A stretch of 64,000 nt of DNA, from NCBI RefSeq assembly GCF_029889745.1, contig NZ_CP123639.1, positions 1,214,501 through 1,278,500 on the forward strand, given 5' to 3'. This DNA comes from Ligilactobacillus faecis (GTDB lineage Bacteria > Bacillota > Bacilli > Lactobacillales > Lactobacillaceae). Positions 58,245 to 64,000 of this stretch are shown here, in pieces. The translations under genes and the position numbers were made by a program. The notes beneath the pieces were generated by a model, which did not search any database, had not been told where the DNA came from, and saw only the letters and a list, made by a program, of their open reading frames with translations. How positions within the stretch are numbered: position 1 is the stretch's first letter; every line of letters begins with the position of its first letter.

Positions 58245-60890
58245 ATGGCTTTTACTTATAAAATATATAATGTAGCTAGTGATAATGGTTTTATTGACTT
58301 TAAGAGGAACATTCCTGATGAAATAACGACAAACTTAAAGTACCCGCTTCGTCCTTACCAAAAAGAAGCTCTAGGTCGGTATCTTTATTATAAAGATGAT
58401 GAGAAGCACCACACGGATCCTGAACAAGTCCTTTTTAACATGGCAACAGGTTCAGGGAAAACACTCTTAATGGCGGCTGTAATGCTTGAGAAATATCGCC
58501 AAGGAGAAAGAAATTTCATCTTTTTTGTTAATAACGACAATATTTTAACAAAAACAAGATCAAACTTTTTAGCAGGAAACGCCAATAAATACCTATTTGA
58601 TGAAAAGATTGTCATTGATAATCAAATTGTTACTGTCCGAGAAGTTAGCGATTTCTCTGATAGTCGTGATGATAGTATCAATATTGTTTTTACTACAATT
58701 CAAAAACTTCATCAGGATTTAAATACACCTAGAGAGAATAGACTCTCTTTCGAACAGTTCAAAGATATTTCAGTCGTTCTATTGGCAGATGAGTCACATC
58801 ACTTGAACGCTGGCTTGAATTCATCTGAAAAGGAAGATAACACAAGTTGGACATCAACAGTCGATAACATTCAAAGGGCAGCTAAGAAATCTAGTATATT
58901 TGAGTTTACGGCAACCGTTGACTTGACGGATATTAACATCGCTCAAAAATACGAAAAATCGCTTATATTCAAATATGACCTTAAGGAGTTTCGTTTAGAT
59001 AAATATTCTAAGGATGTTCTTTTCCATCTTGTAGATGGTGATGCTAATAATAGAATGCTTCAAGCTATTCTTATTAGTCAGTATCGCAAGAAGATTGCCT
59101 TAAAAAATAATATCAATCTCAAGCCCTTAATTATGTTTAAGTCTAAAGTGAAAAAAGAAAACAAAGGAAACTTAGATAATTTTTTAGAACTTTTAGAGAG
59201 ATTATCTGTTGAGCAAATCGCTAATCAAAGACAAATCATTAGAAATAATGACTTAGAAAAAGCAGGAATTCTTACAAAGGCGTTTGAGTATTTTGAAAAT
59301 AATAATATTTCAGATCAGGATTTAATCGAAGAATTGAAAGATGATTTTCGCCAAGAACGTTTACTCTTACTTGACAGCGACAACAAGACGAAGGATAATT
59401 TAACGACTATTAACACATTAGAGGATCCACGAAATGAAATAAGGGCAATTTTTGCGGTTGATATGCTGAATGAAGGATGGGATGTGCTTAATCTCTTTGA
59501 CATAGTTCGTCTTTATGACACTCGTGATGGGAAAATCACTAAAAAAGGGTTTAAAGCAGGAAAAACAACAAATGCAGAAAAACAACTAATTGGTCGTGGA
59601 GCACGCTACTATCCTTTTGTGATTGATGATAAAGAGGATGAAAAATATACTCGTAAGTTTGACGATAATGAAACTAAAGAATTACGTGTTATTGAACAAC
59701 TCCATTACCATTCAGCAAACAACCCTCGTTATATTTCAGAACTAAAACAAGTTTTGAGAGAATCTGGTATTTTTGATGACATCACCCTTGTAAAACGAGA
59801 ACTAAAGCTTAAAGACTCGTTCACTAAAACAAGGACCTATAAAGATGGTGTTGTATGGATGAATAAGAGACTTTCTCGTGAAGAATACTTAGAGGAAGTA
59901 CAGGAAAGTTTAGATGAGGTTTATATTCCCAAATCTTTTGAAGTAGAACTTCCAACTTTATCTACATTTGATATTGAAGCTTTTGAAGAAGATGACAGGA
60001 ACATAAATTCTACAACAGCTATTGATTTCAAACTTGAAAAAGTCATTCCTAAAAATATTGTTCGTACAGCTATCAATCGAAATAAGAAATTTACTTTTGA
60101 TAATTTAAGAAAATATATTTTTGGTCTCGGTAGTATATCGTTGTTTATCAAGATGTTAAAAGATATTGATTTACGAGTAATTTGTCAGTATAAAAATCCG
60201 AAAGAATTAACAGCTGACGATAAACTCTATGTAGTTGAAAAACTTTTGAAATCAATTGAAAAAGATTTAATTCCAACAGAGGAACGTTTTTATGGTTCCG
60301 AAAAATTTGAAAAGACACCAATTAAGAAAGTGTTTGAAACATCGATTATTAGGAAATATAGTATTGATGAAAACAGTGAAGCTGAATTTGGTGTTTCTCA
60401 AAAAGACAGTAGTGAAACCAAAATCTTTGAAGACTTAGACACTTTAGATTGGTATGCTTACGATGATAATTTTGGAACTAGTGAAGAAAAATATCTTGTT
60501 CGCACAATCAAAAGTTTGATGTCTGATCTTGAACAAAAGTGGACGGACATTTACTTGTTAAGAAACGAAAAAGCTGTAAAAATATACAGTTTCGATAAAG
60601 GTCAAGCCTTTGAACCAGACTTTTTAATGTTTGCGAATGATAAGAAGACTGGGAATGTCTCTTGGCAAATCTTTATAGAACCAAAGGGACGGCAATTTTT
60701 AGACTCAAATCAAACGTTTGAAAATGGTAAAGAAGGTTGGAAATTGAAATTTTTACAACAAATTTCTGAACGAGATAATGCCCGCATACTTGTCGATGAT
60801 GAGAAACATCGAATTATTGGGCTGCCATTTTACAATGAAGAGATTACTAAAGAAGAAGTTAAGACCACTTTACGAGAACTAGGTTCTTAA
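58245..60890 (+). CDS. Type III restriction enzyme (Res)
   Basis: Restriction subunit of 881 aa that works in complex with Mod and cuts at a distance between two inversely oriented unmethylated sites. SF2 helicase: LRPYQKEALGRYL, Walker A NMATGSGKTLLMAA (about 65-78), DEAH-variant LLADESHHLNAG, FTATVD, NEGWDVLNLFDIVRL, and motif VI QLIGRGARYYPF. The C-terminal endonuclease region has the PD...E-x-K pattern in AFEPDFLMF and WQIFIEPKGRQF. The ATG has AAGGAGG upstream. The frame is intact, so the system is likely functional. Confidence 0.94.
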   Translation: MAFTYKIYNVASDNGFIDFKRNIPDEITTNLKYPLRPYQKEALGRYLYYKDDEKHHTDPEQVLFNMATGSGKTLLMAAVMLEKYRQGERNFIFFVNNDNILTKTRSNFLAGNANKYLFDEKIVIDNQIVTVREVSDFSDSRDDSINIVFTTIQKLHQDLNTPRENRLSFEQFKDISVVLLADESHHLNAGLNSSEKEDNTSWTSTVDNIQRAAKKSSIFEFTATVDLTDINIAQKYEKSLIFKYDLKEFRLDKYSKDVLFHLVDGDANNRMLQAILISQYRKKIALKNNINLKPLIMFKSKVKKENKGNLDNFLELLERLSVEQIANQRQIIRNNDLEKAGILTKAFEYFENNNISDQDLIEELKDDFRQERLLLLDSDNKTKDNLTTINTLEDPRNEIRAIFAVDMLNEGWDVLNLFDIVRLYDTRDGKITKKGFKAGKTTNAEKQLIGRGARYYPFVIDDKEDEKYTRKFDDNETKELRVIEQLHYHSANNPRYISELKQVLRESGIFDDITLVKRELKLKDSFTKTRTYKDGVVWMNKRLSREEYLEEVQESLDEVYIPKSFEVELPTLSTFDIEAFEEDDRNINSTTAIDFKLEKVIPKNIVRTAINRNKKFTFDNLRKYIFGLGSISLFIKMLKDIDLRVICQYKNPKELTADDKLYVVEKLLKSIEKDLIPTEERFYGSEKFEKTPIKKVFETSIIRKYSIDENSEAEFGVSQKDSSETKIFEDLDTLDWYAYDDNFGTSEEKYLVRTIKSLMSDLEQKWTDIYLLRNEKAVKIYSFDKGQAFEPDFLMFANDKKTGNVSWQIFIEPKGRQFLDSNQTFENGKEGWKLKFLQQISERDNARILVDDEKHRIIGLPFYNEEITKEEVKTTLRELGS

Positions 60891-61244
60891 TGAAGCACTA
60901 ATAATATTCTGTAAACAAAAGGAATATCCTTTTGATTTCATCGCCTCCAAATCTTCTTCATCAATAAGATGGTCGCAGTCTTTTGCTAATTGTTGATAGA
61001 GAATATCTTGGATCTTATCTTATTTCAATATCAATGAAACTAAAGATCAGTGAACCAATCTCTTATAACATGGGATATGACATTCTTTTGCGATGGCATA
61101 TAACCATGTTTTAGGCAAGACTAAGATGTATTCCCAGTACCGCATCTTTTCATTGAACTTGAAATAGGGATGTTTAATTGCTTTTCTAGCCATATCTGCT
61201 TCTTCTTTTAAGATTTCCAAATAACATGAACTTGGTTTTAGTAG
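60891..61244 (-). other. Decayed coding debris after the RM genes
   Basis: The minus strand shows interrupted frames: ARKAIKHPYFKFNEKMRYWEYILVLPKTWLYAIAKECH (about 61075-61195) and, after stops, QLAKDCDHLIDEEDLEAMKSKGYS (about 60920-60995). They look like one broken small gene of unknown function. No intact ORF or clear terminator is present. Confidence 0.45.
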
Positions 61245-62460
61245 TTACTCCAATTCTTTTTGCCTTACTTCGTTTGAAGTGAGGTTTTTCTTTGTTTTCA
61301 AAATCTCAATAAAGATATTTCCGACATCTGTTTGAGAAGTTGGAAAGTAACCATTGTGGACTCTCCAATTATGTATATACGTGAAGAAACTGATGTAGTA
61401 CTGTAAATATTTAGTAGAAGCATTGGCCATAAATATACTGCTTAATCTCGTTGTGTAATGCATTAACACGACCAAGTGATAATGCATTCTGATATTTCAA
61501 TTCAGAAAAAGTATTCAACAGTAAGTCACCTCTAATTGTTATTCGTTCAATCGTTTCTTCATAATAGAGATGTTCTGTAATTTTCTTGTTGATTATTTTC
61601 GCTAATTCAATGGTAGCTTGAATAATATATCAATTATCCGTAATAAATTTTAAGTAGTTAGACGGTTGGGATATTCCTCAATTGATAGTAATCTTCATAA
61701 ATATTATCTGTATCACTACAAAGAAAAGAGATATTGGCAAAGTAGTTATCAAACAAATCAAAGAATAGCTCAGGAAAGAGTTTTTCAAGATTAGATACCT
61801 TACAAGTACGATAACTATGATTATCTATAGTTGTAACTACTGTAGCAAACTTGCTATTCACCACACCGAATTTAGAGGGATTTCTGGCATATCTTGGTTT
61901 ACGTTCAATCTCTTTGTCAAGAGTTGATGTTAATTCACGGCTCTCTTTTTGTCTTTCACAGATAAAGGTTTCATCAACTTGAACAACACCGGTTAGCTTT
62001 GGTACAGGCATTGTTGTTAGGACATGGATTAATTTTAATTGTTACATCCAAACGTTTTTGGAATCAATTCCATCGCAACCATAGTCATTAGTCAGCACGT
62101 TAATGATGAGAAACTGTTAATCGTCATTTCAAGAACATTAGTCCAAGTCTCCCAATGCCGGCGTGTCTTCTCTAAGATGGTATCTGTAAAACGAGTAAAT
62201 CTCCTTCCACACTCCTTCCACTTGAACTGTTGGATATTATTTTTAGTCCAGTTTTTTAACAATATTAAGATAATTAAAATTAGGACAGCTAGAATTCACT
62301 CCTAATTCGATCAAACGTAGTAATGGTTAATTTTTAACTCACTAGAAAAGTCTTTGTATTGAGCGATTAAATAGCGTTTAGCAATATTTTTGAATTGAAC
62401 GAATGGTAAGTGTTCAATAAAGATGATAATATCGTCCAATTCCAAGGCCTTCTTAGACAT
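61245..62460 (-). pseudogene. Decayed DDE transposase (IS1595/ISXO2-like, tentative)
   Basis: Fragments of one gene on the minus strand. The N-terminus MSKKALELDDIIIFIEHLPFVQFKNIAKRYLIAQY is at about 62460-62350. The best-preserved part (62011-61658) has TGVVQVDETFICERQKESRELTS, RNPSKFGVVNSKFATVVTTID and LFPELFFDLFDNYFA. A C-terminal piece, ISFFTYIHNWRVHNGYFPTSQ, is at about 61400-61330. Stops and frameshifts separate the parts. VDETF is the usual first catalytic Asp context of such transposases. The family name is a guess from that motif. Confidence 0.6.
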
Positions 62461-63309
62461 AACTAGCCCCTCCTGACAATAAAAAGTTCGATTGGCTAAA
62501 CCATAATTATGTTATAAAAATACCGTTAATTCACAACGAAAGAACTCATAAAATTGGAACAATTGTCTAAACTAGAGCTATCATATCAATATTTGTAACC
62601 ATCACATCATTTTTTGATAATATAAAATTACTTCTAAGACTAAAAAGTTATTATCGAGATATGATACTATATGATTAGTATACATTAAAATGTTTTTAGG
62701 CTCTTTGTTAGCCGCCGTTGTGTGAAGAGTAAATTTTTCACAGGACTTCTTGTGTATTTTCCAGGATCGAATATGAACTATCTTTATGGAACACATCTGT
62801 GGAGATAAATCAGTAAATTTCGTCAGTTCTATCTGTGAGTGATGAATTGCTGTCAAAAAGGGATGATGTGGATATATAATATTCACGATCATTGATAGTA
62901 TACGGTGTTTGGGTAAAACATACAAATACCTTAAATATATTAGTTCTAGAGCGTTAGCATCTTATTTACTACCACGATATTTCTTATCAGACAACTGGAT
63001 CTTTTTCAGCTTTAGTAAAAGTATAGAGATAGTAATTGGAAGAATAATAATCTTTACTAAACTAGGCTATATCTTTTTACTTGAAAAATAGGGAATTAGT
63101 AAATAAGGAAATATGGAGATCTGGAATAGAAAAGGTATCTGAACAAAGGTAAAAAAACTAAGGTGAGATTAAAAATGACGCAAAAAGATATAGAACAGTA
63201 AATTTTCTTCAACTTAGCTAATATTATACTAAAGAAGTTGAAAAAAATGAGTATATTGAGGGCTTTTTCTTAGGGCCTGAATTGTCAAATCAAGTTAGAA
63301 AAAAACTAC
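62461..63309. other. AT-rich interval without a recognisable gene
   Basis: Only short frames are open. A 107-codon minus frame (62602-62925) and a 60-codon plus frame (62909-63091) lack ribosome sites and recognisable motifs. A short plus-strand start at about 63175 (MTQKDIEQ) stops at once. A GGCTCTTTGTTAGCC stretch near 62700 resembles the ends of some ISL3-type elements but has no partner here. Confidence 0.4.
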
Positions 63310-64000
63310 TTACTCATTCGTAATATACTTTATGAATACTTCTAGTGGGGTTCTATAGTTTAAACTTTTACGTGGAATATTGTTTCTATAGCTAGCTACT
63401 TGTTGGACATAGTCAGTGGGGAAATCACTGAGGTCCATATCTTTTCCTAGTCCATCTTTCCTAAGTAATCCATTCGTATGTTCATTTAGTGCGCGTTGGT
63501 TAGGAGCACCTACATCAGCAAAGTAAGTACTGATATCATGCTTATTAAAAATATCTTTCCACTTAGAAAATTCCTTACCATTATCAAAAGTGATCGATTT
63601 AAAGAGTCCTTTAGGAGCAACAGAAAGTAAAGCATCAAGTTTCTCAAAGATAGCTTTATCCGTCTTATGGCGTGTACTCAAAATGATGACAGCCTTAGAC
63701 TTCCGTTCAACTAATGTCATTACTGCACCATGGTGGTTTTTACCTTGGATCGTATCAGCTTCAAGATGTCCAAATTCATTATGGTAGTTGGGATAGTCCT
63801 GATGCCGCTCTGAAAGGGACCGACCTAGTCGTCCAGCTTTTCCACGGCGTTCAACGTAACCATTTGGATGTCTTTTTCCTTTCATTGGAAGCAAGGTCAC
63901 ATCTAGAACGTTAGAGCGCTTGAAGATGCGATAAAGCGTACGCATTGAGCAACTGATATGTTTTTCATTACGTCCGATGATCGTATCAGGAGTCCAACCT
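63310..64000 (-). CDS. IS30-family transposase, C-terminal part (runs off the window)
   Basis: The minus-strand frame is open from beyond 64000 (GWTPDTIIGRNEKHISCS...) to 63310. The DDE core is visible: GHLEADTIQGKNHHGAVMTLVERKSK (first Asp), SITFDNGKEFSKW (second Asp) and ALNEHTNGLLRK (Glu, with NENTNG altered to NEHTNG). The C-terminus SLNYRTPLEVFIKYI is typical. Nothing in the visible part is broken, so the element may be intact beyond the edge. Confidence 0.92.
   Translation of the reverse strand, partial: GWTPDTIIGRNEKHISCSMRTLYRIFKRSNVLDVTLLPMKGKRHPNGYVERRGKAGRLGRSLSERHQDYPNYHNEFGHLEADTIQGKNHHGAVMTLVERKSKAVIILSTRHKTDKAIFEKLDALLSVAPKGLFKSITFDNGKEFSKWKDIFNKHDISTYFADVGAPNQRALNEHTNGLLRKDGLGKDMDLSDFPTDYVQQVASYRNNIPRKSLNYRTPLEVFIKYITNE

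Noticed and set aside
62602-63091. Open frames of 107 and 60 codons before the IS30 gene
   Set aside because: They are opposite-strand AT-rich frames without ribosome sites or motifs and look like chance openings.

Overview
The window looks like chromosomal DNA of a low-to-medium GC Lactobacillaceae member, possibly Ligilactobacillus-like (genus is inference). The signs are class Ib ribonucleotide reductase, RexAB, acetate kinase, a C69 dipeptidase, an aggregation-promoting-factor-type LysM protein, a T-box-controlled MetNIQ importer and many lactobacillar IS families. No tRNA, rRNA, CRISPR array or prophage was recognised.

Layout. 1-46 kb is mostly conserved chromosome cut by IS elements. 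It runs: an IS3 end (1-88); nrdHIEF with candidate NrdR boxes; an Apf-like LysM protein; ackA; prs; rexB-rexA; an IS1182-family element (14517-16318); a Ca2+-type P-ATPase whose TTG start is preceded by a 17-codon hydrophobic ORF; an unrecognised 46-aa basic protein; an ABC-F ATPase; and two convergent L,D-transpeptidase-fold genes, one with its active-site residues replaced. Then come pepD, a hypothetical gene, T-box-metNIQ, a CNNM/CorC-type membrane protein, a Nudix hydrolase overlapping a PLD-helicase-DUF3427 protein, and guaB. These are followed by an alpha-glucoside PTS/GH4/RpiR cluster, a small membrane-protein gene split by a complete IS3 element, a methyltransferase, a broken coiled-coil gene and a Cof-type phosphatase.

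46.3-64 kb is an AT-richer accessory region. It holds a broken FRG-like remnant, an enterocin-A-type immunity gene with no bacteriocin, a membrane-anchored unknown, an SF1 helicase overlapping an unrecognised partner gene, a decayed abortive-infection-like gene, a complete type III restriction-modification pair (mod-res), and remnants of IS1182, ISL3, another DDE element and IS30. It reads as a decaying defence island packed with IS debris.

The most striking signal concerns the two 1517-bp copies of a second IS1182-family element (22134-23650 and 44806-46322). Each sits inside a Rho-independent terminator and is flanked on both sides by a complete 22-23 bp copy of that terminator hairpin. The element carries its own hairpin-plus-T-tract at both ends, and its transposase is split by a -1 frameshift at an identical A9 run in both copies. 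Other notable points are the dead/active L,D-transpeptidase pair, the leader ORF of the Ca2+ ATPase, the helicase/partner cassette, a 24-bp perfect palindrome inside mod, a MetQ without a lipobox, and a strong excess of GATC in the core genes that disappears in the accessory genes.
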